A model generated the notes under the pieces. The model was not told where the DNA came from. It saw only the letters and a list, made by a program, of their open reading frames with translations, and did no database searches. From contig MENF01000152.1 in the NCBI GenBank assembly GCA_001769035.1, positions 1-33,166 of the forward strand: a stretch of DNA of 33,166 nucleotides, given 5' to 3'. A program made the position numbers and the translations under genes. This document shows, one piece after another, positions 8,301 through 15,933 of this stretch (its first letter is position 1; each line of letters starts with the position of its first letter). The stretch is from Bacteroidetes bacterium GWA2_32_17 (GTDB lineage: Bacteria > Bacteroidota > Bacteroidia > Bacteroidales > GWA2-32-17).

Positions 8301-9749
8301 ATGAAAAAGCAATTTTTAATAATAGCAATGTTCCCTTTAATTTGTTTTTCGCAAAACGAAATAGATGCTTTAAGATATAGCACAACTTTTTTTAGTGGAA
8401 CAGCAAGGTACAATGCAATGGCAGGTGCATTTGGAGCTTTAGGAGGTGATGTTTCAACATTAAGCACAAATCCTGCTGGAATTGGGATTTATAGAAGCTC
8501 TGAATTTGTTTTCACTCCCCAGTTTTCTAACAACATGAGTTCTGCATCATATCAGAATTTAACAACCGACGATATTAACTTTAAGATGAATTTTGCAAAT
8601 GTCGGATTTGTTGCAACTCATAACAGTGGTAAAGAAGAAGGTTGGATTACAACAAGCTTTGGACTAGCATATAATAAACTTGCCGATTTTAATAATTATA
8701 CAAAAATTGAAGGAATAAATAATTCGAGTTCAATGACTGATTATTTTGCTGCTTTAGCAAATGGTAAAAAATATGGTAATTTAAATTATTTTAGAGAAGG
8801 ATTAGCTTGGGATGCATATATTATTGACCCTGCAAATCCAGATACTACTTCATATAAATCAGCTTTTTCCAAATATGGGCTTAAACAATCAAAAAGCATT
8901 TCCCGAAAAGGTAGTATAGGTGAATATGTTATTGCATTAGGTGGAAATTATAGTAACAAACTTTATATGGGTGGAACTGTAGGCATTCAAACAGTAAGAT
9001 ATGTCGAAAATAGCTTTTATGAAGAAAAAGATGTAAATGATTCTATACCAAATTTTAATAATTTTGAATATAAAAATGATTTAAAAACAACCGGCTCTGG
9101 TTTTAACTTTAAATTTGGAATGATTTTTCGTCCGGTTGATATGGTTAGAATTGGTATGGCAATACATTCGCCAACATTTTATAACTTACACGATGAATAT
9201 AGCAGCTCAATTAAATCATCATATTCAGATGCTTTACATGGCGACGGCTCAATTAACGAATCACCTGAAGGTGCTTATGATTATCAGCTAACTTCACCAT
9301 TTAAAGCAATAGGCAGTATAGGATTAGTTTTTGGAAAAGTTGGTTTATTGGGTGTCGAGTATGAGTTTGTTGATTATACTACTGCAAGATTACGTGCTAA
9401 CGATTATTTCTTTGGGAGTGAAAATAATTCAATTGAAACTGAATATACTCAAACTGGAAATATTAAAATTGGTGGCGAAATTAAATACGGAGCTTTAAGT
9501 TTTAGGGCTGGTTATGGTTTGTATGGAAGTCCATATAGGGCAGGACATATAAACGAAAATGCAATTACTTCATCATACAATGCAGGGTTTGGGATAAAGA
9601 GTAATGATTTTTATTTTGATATGGCTTTTAATTATACAACTTCTTCTGAAAAATATTTTTTATACGACCCTTATGTGATTAATATTCCGTCAGTTGATGT
9701 TAACAATTCAAACATTAAAGTGTTAGCTACTTTTGGCTTTAAGTTCTGA
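8301..9749 (+). CDS. OmpP1/FadL-like outer-membrane protein
   Basis: 482-aa predicted outer-membrane beta-barrel of the OmpP1/FadL/TodX transport superfamily, a group that in Bacteroidota is often loosely labelled hemin receptor. A signal peptide covers residues 1-18 (MKKQFLIIAMFPLICFSQ). The N-terminal region has the family hallmark LGGDVSTLSTNPAGIGIYRSSEF (NPAG motif). Alternating amphipathic strands run to the C-terminus, which ends in ATFGFKF with a terminal Phe, as expected for BAM-dependent barrels. The substrate is likely a hydrophobic small molecule but cannot be read from the sequence. The gene lies 135 bp after the low-complexity lipoprotein and is followed by a strong terminator. 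Confidence 0.85.
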   Translation: MKKQFLIIAMFPLICFSQNEIDALRYSTTFFSGTARYNAMAGAFGALGGDVSTLSTNPAGIGIYRSSEFVFTPQFSNNMSSASYQNLTTDDINFKMNFANVGFVATHNSGKEEGWITTSFGLAYNKLADFNNYTKIEGINNSSSMTDYFAALANGKKYGNLNYFREGLAWDAYIIDPANPDTTSYKSAFSKYGLKQSKSISRKGSIGEYVIALGGNYSNKLYMGGTVGIQTVRYVENSFYEEKDVNDSIPNFNNFEYKNDLKTTGSGFNFKFGMIFRPVDMVRIGMAIHSPTFYNLHDEYSSSIKSSYSDALHGDGSINESPEGAYDYQLTSPFKAIGSIGLVFGKVGLLGVEYEFVDYTTARLRANDYFFGSENNSIETEYTQTGNIKIGGEIKYGALSFRAGYGLYGSPYRAGHINENAITSSYNAGFGIKSNDFYFDMAFNYTTSSEKYFLYDPYVINIPSVDVNNSNIKVLATFGFKF

Positions 9750-9772
9750 TTTTTTTTTCATATTGTATAAGG

Positions 9773-9803
9773 AACCGTCAATAATTTTATTGACGGTTTT
9801 TTT
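9773..9803 (+). terminator. Rho-independent terminator after the outer-membrane protein gene
   Basis: AACCGTCAATA pairs with TATTGACGGTT across a four- to five-base loop and is followed directly by a run of T (TTTTTTT). It lies 24 bases past the stop of the 8301-9749 gene. Confidence 0.9.
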
Positions 9804-9891
9804 ATTAACTGATGTTACGCAGAATTTATTTTCCACGAATTGCACGAATTTAATAGAAAAAAGATTCAAGATACTTTCGCTTGGAGTAGAT

Positions 9892-10188
9892 TAAATAGTG
9901 TCTGTCCATAATGTCCGATTTCTGCGTTATTCTCGTATTAAAAAACAGTCATTTACTATAGTAAACTCCTGATTTTTTAATACTTCGAATGCCTTGAACT
10001 CGAACATTATGAATCAGACACAGAGTTTATAGACAGACTCTAAATAGTGTCTGTCTATAATGTCCGATTTTTTCGTTATACTCGTTTTGAAAACAGTCAT
10101 TTACTACAGTAAACTCCTTGGTTTTCAAAACTTCGCAAGCCTCAAACTCGAACATTATGAATCAGACACAGAGTTTATAGACAGACTC
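9892..10188. repeat. Two tandem 149-bp nested-palindrome elements
   Basis: Copy 1 spans 9892-10040 and copy 2 10041-10188, both beginning TAAATAGTGTCTGTC and ending AGACAGACTC. In copy 1 the outer arms GTGTCTG (9898-9904) and CATAATGTCCGA (9907-9918) pair with CAGACAC (10015-10021) and TCGAACATTATG (10000-10011). The inner arms are GTATTAAAAAA/TTTTTTAATAC in copy 1 (9935-9945 and 9973-9983) and GTTTTGAAAAC/GTTTTCAAAAC in copy 2 (10084-10094 and 10121-10131): different sequences, both perfectly paired. The loop keeps CAGTCATTTACT and AGTAAACTCC. No ORF is present. Confidence 0.85.
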
Positions 10189-10192
10189 TAAA

Positions 10193-10490
10193 TAATGCGA
10201 ATTAAGGATTAATTTTTTCCCGTTCCGTTAGGAATGGCATATTGGTAGAAAAGATAATTATAAACAAATCAATAGTTCCGTAGGAACGAAATAATTTCTC
10301 AATCCAAGGTCTGTGACTCACGGACCTTTAAAAATAAATATTTAATAAATTGGTCTGTGTACCACAGACCAAGGAGATGAATAATTTCAAATATTTCATA
10401 CCTACGGTATTTGTGTTAATGGGTGTTATTTGTTTCTACCAATATATTGTCCCTATGGGACTTTTAGATTTCAATCCTTGATTCGCATTA
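10193..10490. mobile_element. MITE-like 298-bp palindromic element
   Basis: The ends are 18-bp terminal inverted repeats: TAATGCGAATTAAGGATT (10193-10210) and its complement at 10473-10490 with one mismatch. A second inverted pair, ATATTGGTAGAAA near 10239-10250 and TTTCTACCAATAT near 10434-10446, lies inside. Between them are short hairpins: TTCC-GTTA-GGAA (10223), GTTCC-GTA-GGAAC (10275), AGGTCTGTGACTCACGGACC (10307), a 10-bp stem TTGGTCTGTG with loop TAC (10350-10372), ATACC-TAC-GGTAT (10398) and GTCCC-TAT-GGGAC (10449). There is no coding capacity. Another copy starts at 33061. Confidence 0.8.
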
Positions 10491-10985
10491 ATAATTAGTC
10501 ATTCCTTAAAAATATTAAATGCATTAATTATCAAGTATTTAAGTTAATAATAATCCATTTTTATTTGCAAGAAATATTAGTAAACTTGTTAAAACCTTGT
10601 ATATTTTAATAGTTTCTTAAATGTAAAAAGGTTAATTATTTTCTATACTTTTTAATCGAAGCGGTGCGGTGGGCTGTCCACGAAGTGTGCGAACTACAAT
10701 TTTTGGGCTAATTATACACGGTGTTACAACAAAGCTATTCCATCTATTAAGTTATTTATTTAGAATTAGTTAAAAAATTGGAGTTGGACTTCGTGGAGGG
10801 TTTTTTGTTTCTTTTTTGGTGGTGAAAAAAGAAAAATAAAAAAAATCATAAATTAAAATTACCAATGACTTTAATTTTTAAAAAGGGTTTTTAAGGTTCG
10901 ACTAATTAATGAAAATAACAAAATATTTCAAAATAAAATAAGGTAACCAAATTATATATCAATTGATACAACTTGATTACCTTAG
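10491..10985. other. Gene-free AT-rich stretch with a distant inverted repeat
   Basis: No convincing gene. A perfect 10-bp inverted pair, TCCACGAAGT at 10677-10686 and ACTTCGTGGA at 10788-10797, encloses a segment with a comparatively GC-rich start (GCGGTGCGGTGGGCTG at about 10661). It resembles a degraded repeat or mobile-element edge, but no family is assigned. The tRNA-Leu gene follows on the other strand. Confidence 0.5.
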
Positions 10986-11069
10986 TGCCCAGGACAAGAC
11001 TCGAACTTGCACGCTTGTGACGGCGCCAGCCCCTCAAGCTGGTATGTCTACCAATTCCACCACCTGGGC
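10986..11069 (-). tRNA. tRNA-Leu (anticodon GAG)
   Basis: 84-nt class II tRNA on the minus strand. The acceptor stem GCCCAGG pairs with CCTGGGC and the discriminator is A. The D-loop region reads TGGTGGAATTGGTAGACA. The anticodon stem CCAGC/GCTGG holds the loop TTGAGGG with anticodon GAG (reads CUC/CUU leucine codons). A long variable arm (CGC...GCG) and a T-arm with TTCGAGT follow. CCA is not encoded. The long variable arm confirms the Leu class. Confidence 0.95.
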
Positions 11070-11228
11070 ATAATTTTATGCAAAAGTAATAAAATTTAGC
11101 CAGCACTTCAAAATAATATTTCGCCTAACATAAATTTTTTATAATTCAAACAACATGTCTTTATTAAATTATTAAGTCATTATGTAATTTTTTATTAATT
11201 TCGTTGTTTAAAAATAAAAACAATTATC

Positions 11229-12065
11229 ATGCGATACATAATTATTATTTTAATATTTACATTTACTATTAAAGCTTTTGTTATAGCTCAAAATGTAGGT
11301 CAACAATCTGGCGACACTACTAAACTAATTAATTATACAGATATTCAGGGTAATCGTCAAGGAAATTGGCATCGAAAATATGAAAGCGGAAAAACAGCTT
11401 ACACTGGCTACTTTGTTAATAATAAACTAATTGGAGATTATAAAAGATATTACGAAAGCGGACAATTAAAAGTTTACGTAAAATATAATAAAACCGGCAA
11501 TGTTGGTTATGCAATTTTATATTGGAATAATGGGTTTAAAATGGCTGATGGCAAATACGTTGAGCAAAACATAAAAGATAGTATTTGGAATTATTATTAC
11601 GAAAGTGGTAAATTGGCGTCAACAGAATCGTACAAAGTAAGCATTAAAGATGGAGTTTTTAATAATTATTTTGAAAACGGAAAGCAATCTCAAGCATTAA
11701 CATATAAGAATAACAAAAAGGATGGATTATGGAAAACATTTTTTGAGAATGGAGGAGTTCGATACGAAACCAGACATATTAACGATAAACGTGATGGTCC
11801 GTTTAATGTTTATTTTGATGATGGAAAATTATATTTAAAAGCTCATTACAAAAACGATTTGCCCGATGGTAAATGGACTTTCTATAATAAAGATGGTTCA
11901 TTATGGAAAGAATTAGAATACATTAATGGTAAGCTAGTTAATGAAGACAAATACGATGAGGAATTTAAAAAACAGATGAAAGAGTGGGAGCAAATGAAAG
12001 GGAAAATACCAGAGCCAAAAGAAGAAAATTTTTTCAAATCAAATAATAAAAGTGATGTCGAGTAA
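11229..12065 (+). CDS. YwqK-like MORN-repeat protein
   Basis: 278-aa exported protein built from repeated units of the form G-x-(W/Y)-xx-Y-(Y/F)-E-(S/N)-G-K, for example YESGKTAYTGYF, YYESGQLKVYVKY, YYESGKLASTESY, YFENGKQSQALTY, FFENGGVRYETRH, YFDDGKLYLKAHY and YNKDGSLWKELEY. This is the MORN_2/YwqK repeat. YwqK-family proteins are often annotated as antitoxins by similarity to Bacillus YwqK, but in Bacteroidota they are mostly of unknown function. A signal peptide is likely over residues 1-20 (hydrophobic IIIILIFTFTIKAFVIAQ). Its last 11 bases overlap the start of mnmA, so translation of the two may be coupled. The charged C-terminus (KQMKEWEQMKGKIPEPKEE) is not part of the repeats. Confidence 0.8.
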   Translation: MRYIIIILIFTFTIKAFVIAQNVGQQSGDTTKLINYTDIQGNRQGNWHRKYESGKTAYTGYFVNNKLIGDYKRYYESGQLKVYVKYNKTGNVGYAILYWNNGFKMADGKYVEQNIKDSIWNYYYESGKLASTESYKVSIKDGVFNNYFENGKQSQALTYKNNKKDGLWKTFFENGGVRYETRHINDKRDGPFNVYFDDGKLYLKAHYKNDLPDGKWTFYNKDGSLWKELEYINGKLVNEDKYDEEFKKQMKEWEQMKGKIPEPKEENFFKSNNKSDVE

Positions 12066-13140
12066 AAAAAAAGTTTTGATTTGTTTGAGTGGTGGTATTG
12101 ATAGCTCGCTCGCTGCATTGTTTTTAAAAGAAGAAGGTTATGATGTTTTTGGTGTAACATTTCGTACATGGGATTACATTTCTGAAGGTTGTTGGGAAAA
12201 ACAAAAAGGTTGTTGCAGCATTGATTCAATAATGGAAGCAAAGCAATTTGCTGAAAAAAATGAAATTCCTCATCATATTTTAGATTTACGTAAACATTTT
12301 AATAAAACTGTAATTAGTGAGTTTGTAAGCGAATACATGGCAGGGCGTACTCCTAATCCATGTGTACGTTGTAATGCCGAAACAAAATGGGGCGAAGTAT
12401 TAAATCTTTCCAATAAACTCAATTGCAATTTTGTTTCAACGGGACATTATGCACAAGTTCGTTTCGAAAACGAACGATATATATTAAGCAAAGGAGCTGA
12501 CGAAACCAAAGACCAGAGTTATTTTTTGTGGATGTTAACTCAAGAAAATTTATCGCGAACAATTTTCCCACTTGGCAAATGGAAAAAAACGGACATAAAA
12601 AAACAAGCTGCAAAACGAGGATTAGTTAAACTTGTTGAAAAGCGTGAAAGTCAGGAAATATGCTTTATTCCTAAAAATAATTATCGTGAATTTTTAAAAG
12701 AGCAAGTTCCTGACATTGACAATAAAATAGGTGCAGGGAACTTTATATCAACTGATGGCAAAATTTTAGGACTACATAAAGGATTCCCGTATTATACTGT
12801 TGGTCAGCGAAAAGGACTCGGTATTGCATTGGGCGAACCACGATATGTTGTCGAAATTCGTGCAAAATCAAACGAAATTGTTCTTGGTAGCTATCAAGAA
12901 TTATTAAGCAAGAATCTTAAAATCAACAATGTGAATTTGATAAAATATCCGAAAATAAAAGAAAATCAAATTGTACAACTAAAAATAAGATATAAAGCAA
13001 CAGAAACTAAAGCAACACTTATTCCCAATAAAGAGTCTGTTACTATAATTGCATCCGAACCACTTTTTGCAGTTGCTCCAGGTCAGTCGGCTGTATTTTA
13101 CGAAAATAATGATGTTGTTGGTGGCGGAATAATTTTGTAA
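12055..13140 (+). CDS. mnmA: tRNA 2-thiouridine(34) synthase MnmA
   Basis: Catalyses ATP-dependent 2-thiolation of uridine 34 in tRNA-Lys, -Glu and -Gln, taking sulfur from the persulfide relay. 361 aa, normal length. The PP-loop SGGIDSSLAA lies at residues 12-21; the catalytic cysteines are C103 in TPNPCVRCN and C203 in ESQEICFIP; the tRNA/C-terminal part shows GQRKGLGIALGEPRYVV and a barrel ending in APGQSAVFYE and GGGII. I place the start at the ATG at 12055; a GTG directly before it at 12052 could extend it by one residue. The gene begins inside the last codons of the YwqK-like gene. The segment GCWEKQKGCCSIDSIMEA, with its cysteine pair, is the usual family insert. Confidence 0.95.
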   Translation: MSSKKKVLICLSGGIDSSLAALFLKEEGYDVFGVTFRTWDYISEGCWEKQKGCCSIDSIMEAKQFAEKNEIPHHILDLRKHFNKTVISEFVSEYMAGRTPNPCVRCNAETKWGEVLNLSNKLNCNFVSTGHYAQVRFENERYILSKGADETKDQSYFLWMLTQENLSRTIFPLGKWKKTDIKKQAAKRGLVKLVEKRESQEICFIPKNNYREFLKEQVPDIDNKIGAGNFISTDGKILGLHKGFPYYTVGQRKGLGIALGEPRYVVEIRAKSNEIVLGSYQELLSKNLKINNVNLIKYPKIKENQIVQLKIRYKATETKATLIPNKESVTIIASEPLFAVAPGQSAVFYENNDVVGGGIIL

Positions 13141-13146
13141 CTTTGT

Positions 13147-13932
13147 ATGTATTTAATTTTTATGAAGCATATATCTAAAATCCAAATTAATAGTTCGTCA
13201 TTGCGAGTCCCGCCTTTTTTGGGACGAAGCAATCTATTATTAGCGTTGAGATTGCAATATGTTTTTATTTTAATAATCCTCTTTTCAGCATGTAAAAAAG
13301 AAAATCCATCTATCCCAATTAATTATAAGTACAATTATTTTTCTTTAAAACAGGGTTTACAACGAATTTACAAAATAACAGACAGAACTATAGATAAAGA
13401 AATAAGTATTGACACCACAATTACTTATGAATTAAAAGAAATTTACGATTCCTCATTTATTGACAATAGCGGAAATATTGCATGGCGGTTGGAACGATAT
13501 AAAAGAGCTGATTCAGCACAGCAATGGGTAATCAGCGATGTTTGGGAAAATCAGATAATTAACAATCAGGCACACTCGGTTGAAGAAAACATTAGATACA
13601 TAAAAATTATTTTTCCACCTAAAAAAGATGAAATATGGAATGGAAATGCTTTTAATACTTTAGAAGCTACAAATTATTCAATAAGTAATATGGATGAATA
13701 CGTTTCAATTAATGCACTTATTTTTGATTCAATATTAACTGTTAATCAAAAATATGAAGAAACTTTAATATACAAATATCAAACTTTCGAACAATATGCA
13801 ACAAATGTTGGATTAATTAACAAAACTGTTATTGCAATTGATTATGCTTATACATATCCGCCTAATATTCCAATTGAACAGCGTATTTCGCGAGGACATT
13901 TATATTATCAAACAATAATTTCACATAATTAA
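13147..13932 (+). CDS. Hypothetical lipoprotein with a repeat-derived N-terminal insert
   Basis: 261-aa predicted lipoprotein beginning 7 bp after the mnmA stop. The lipobox is LFSACKKE near residue 49, preceded by the hydrophobic YVFILIILF. Residues about 17-37 (within SSSLRVPPFLGRSNLLLALR) are encoded by a palindromic dispersed repeat (13196-13257), which lengthens the region before the hydrophobic core to an unusual 37 residues. The start could be the ATG at 13147 or 13162 (MKHISKI); no later ATG precedes the lipobox. The mature domain is beta-rich (YFSLKQGLQRIYKITDRTID, TYELKEIY, IAWRLERYKR), resembling Bacteroidota lipoproteins of unknown function. Whether the extended signal still works is unknown. 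Confidence 0.65.
   Translation: MYLIFMKHISKIQINSSSLRVPPFLGRSNLLLALRLQYVFILIILFSACKKENPSIPINYKYNYFSLKQGLQRIYKITDRTIDKEISIDTTITYELKEIYDSSFIDNSGNIAWRLERYKRADSAQQWVISDVWENQIINNQAHSVEENIRYIKIIFPPKKDEIWNGNAFNTLEATNYSISNMDEYVSINALIFDSILTVNQKYEETLIYKYQTFEQYATNVGLINKTVIAIDYAYTYPPNIPIEQRISRGHLYYQTIISHN
13196..13257. repeat. Palindromic dispersed repeat inside a coding sequence
   Basis: The CGTCATTGCGAG...CGAAGCAATCT type element. ATTGC and GTCCC pair with GGGAC and GCAAT across GCCTTTTTT, and GCAATCT (13229-13235) can also pair with AGATTGC (13251-13257). It is in frame within the N-terminus of the 13147-13932 lipoprotein. A related element, in the other orientation, is at 32717-32777. Confidence 0.75.
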
Positions 13933-13989
13933 AATAAAAAAATGAAACAACCAAGAAAACACACAAGGGAATGATTATATTAGCGGTTA

Positions 13990-14095
13990 AGTGATGAGAT
14001 TGAAAAAAGATTGAAAAGATTGATAAGAAAAGATTGAAAAAGGTTGGGACGCTCTCAATCTTATCAATCTTCTTCAATCTACATCAATCTGAAAA
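13990..14095. repeat. AGATTGAA/TCAATCTT inverted repeat cluster
   Basis: Several AGATTGAA-type units (13997-14044) are followed by the complementary TCAATCTT-type units (14055-14093), able to form a long imperfect hairpin in the leader of the protease gene. The units resemble the pieces seen at 136-430. No ORF on either strand here looks real. Confidence 0.65.
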
Positions 14096-14137
14096 ATATA
14101 ATAAATTGAGTATCAATAAACTAAAAAATATAAACAC

Positions 14138-15772
14138 ATGAAAAATATTCTACTTATTGTTTTTAGCTTTATAGTTTTAAATGGTTTTTCGCAAAAGCCC
14201 GGTATTTACTGGATTCAATTTACCGACAAAACAAATTCTCCATATAGTATTTCGAGTCCTTCATTATTTTTATCACAACGTGCAATTGATAGAAGAGTAA
14301 TACAAGGTATTCAAATTAACACATTGGATATTCCTGTAAATCAAACTTATGTTGATAGCATGATAAATTCAGGCTTCGATGTTTTTGATGAGTCAAAATG
14401 GTTTAATGGCGTTTTGGCAACTGTTACAGATTCAACAATATTGCAAATTTTAAGTGGAATTTCATTTGTGCAATCTTATAAATATGTTCGTCCACTTATT
14501 GCAAAAAACAATAAAAGCAAAAAAGAAGATTTAGGCACGCTTTCCGATTATTATAATTACGGAATGGGAACCGACCAGATATTAATGTTAAACGGAAATT
14601 ATTTGCATAATCAGGGATATAGAGGTGATGGAATGTTAATTGCCTTGCTTGATGTTGGATGGATTGGAACTAACAGTTCGCCAATTTTCGATTCAATTTT
14701 TAATAATAATCGGATTATTTCTACCCGCGATTTTGTAACCGGTAAAAATGATAACACTGTATATGAATCGGGCTCACACGGAACTTCAGTTTTGTCGACA
14801 ATTGGAGTTATTGCTAATGGCTCTTTAGTTGGAACTGCACCGCATGCTTCATTCACTTTATTAAAAAGCGAAGATGCTGACGGAGAATATATTTTTGAAG
14901 AATACACATGGGTTTGTGCTGCCGAATATGCCGATAGTATTGGTGCCGACATAATTAGCTCAAGTTTAGGTTACACAACATTTGACGATACAACTCAAAA
15001 TCATACATGGAACGATATTGATGGAGAAACTTCAGTTGCAAGTATGTCTGCAACAATTGCAGCACGTAAGGGAATTTTAGTTTGCATAAGTGCAGGGAAT
15101 TCGGGTTCACAGCCATGGCACAAAATAGGTATTCCTGCCGATGCCGACAGTATTCTTGCTGTTGGTGCAGTTGATACATTACAACAACCAGCTTCATTTA
15201 CATCGGTTGGACCATCTGCCGATGGACGAGTAAAACCCGATGTGGCAGCAATGGGTAAAGGCACAGCAGTTGTTGACGTCGGTGGAAATGTTGTTAATGG
15301 AAATGGAACATCTTTCTCATGCCCAATTATTGCAGGAATGAGTGCTTGTTTGTGGCAGGCATTTCCAAATGCAACAAATATGCAAATTCGTGAAGCTATT
15401 ATAAAAAGTGCATCACAATATTATAATCCCGATACATTGTTAGGTTATGGAATACCAAATTTTTATGCAGCATTTTTTATTTTAAACGGAATAGCTGATA
15501 ATAATATGAACAAAGAGCAAATTATAAATGTTTATCCTTCGCCATTTTCATCACAATTAAATGTTGAATTTATTTCTGAGAAATCGAATAATATTTCAAT
15601 TGAAATTATAGATATACTTGGAAAAACAGTTTACAAAACAAACAAAAATATTATTCCAAATGATTATAACATTATAAAAATAAATAATATAAATGATTTG
15701 AATAGCGGGATATATTTTGTTAAAATTCAGACTCAATCAGGTAGCTATAAAAAGTTAGTAGTTAAAAGTTAA
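14138..15772 (+). CDS. Secreted subtilisin-like (S8) serine protease with T9SS sorting domain
   Basis: 544-aa protease exported through Sec and then the type IX secretion system. A signal peptide covers residues 1-18 (MKNILLIVFSFIVLNGFS). Residues about 20-120 resemble a propeptide/N-terminal extension. The S8 catalytic domain shows the triad D172 (LLDVGW), H214 (SGSHGTSV) and S392 (GNGTSFSCPIIAGMSA), with oxyanion residue N321 (SAGNSGS). Residues about 470-544 form the type A sorting domain: VYPSPFSSQLNVEF, then EIIDILGKTVYK, NDLNSGIYFVKIQT and a basic KKLVVKS end. It is probably attached to or released from the cell surface and degrades external protein. The substrate is unknown. It stands between repeat-rich spacers, so it is probably transcribed alone. 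Confidence 0.92.
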   Translation: MKNILLIVFSFIVLNGFSQKPGIYWIQFTDKTNSPYSISSPSLFLSQRAIDRRVIQGIQINTLDIPVNQTYVDSMINSGFDVFDESKWFNGVLATVTDSTILQILSGISFVQSYKYVRPLIAKNNKSKKEDLGTLSDYYNYGMGTDQILMLNGNYLHNQGYRGDGMLIALLDVGWIGTNSSPIFDSIFNNNRIISTRDFVTGKNDNTVYESGSHGTSVLSTIGVIANGSLVGTAPHASFTLLKSEDADGEYIFEEYTWVCAAEYADSIGADIISSSLGYTTFDDTTQNHTWNDIDGETSVASMSATIAARKGILVCISAGNSGSQPWHKIGIPADADSILAVGAVDTLQQPASFTSVGPSADGRVKPDVAAMGKGTAVVDVGGNVVNGNGTSFSCPIIAGMSACLWQAFPNATNMQIREAIIKSASQYYNPDTLLGYGIPNFYAAFFILNGIADNNMNKEQIINVYPSPFSSQLNVEFISEKSNNISIEIIDILGKTVYKTNKNIIPNDYNIIKINNINDLNSGIYFVKIQTQSGSYKKLVVKS

Positions 15773-15835
15773 ATAAGCAAAAGAGTAAACAACAAAAAAA
15801 ACAATAAACACTGAAATTGATATAAAAACCTTGTT

Positions 15836-15864
15836 GTCATTTTGAGTGATTAGCGAAACATCTT
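15836..15864 (+). repeat. Dispersed intergenic repeat (TGAGTGATTAGCGAA family)
   Basis: GTCATTTTGAGTGATTAGCG followed by AAACATCTT. The same 29 bases occur at 17726-17754 with one difference, and a reverse-strand relative lies at 325-371. This copy lies upstream of xseA. Confidence 0.7.
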
Positions 15865-15933
15865 TTCTTAAAATGCTCTTAATGAAAATAAACAACACTA
15901 TATCCTAATTCGTTAATCCTAAATTTTTAAATA

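Noticed and set aside
10906-11106. 66-aa minus-strand ORF
   Set aside because: It covers the tRNA-Leu gene; its CPGGGIGRHTSLRG string is the usual false translation of a tRNA.
13862-14077. 71-aa minus-strand ORF
   Set aside because: Mostly a translation of the AGATTGAA/TCAATCTT repeat cluster and the end of the lipoprotein gene.
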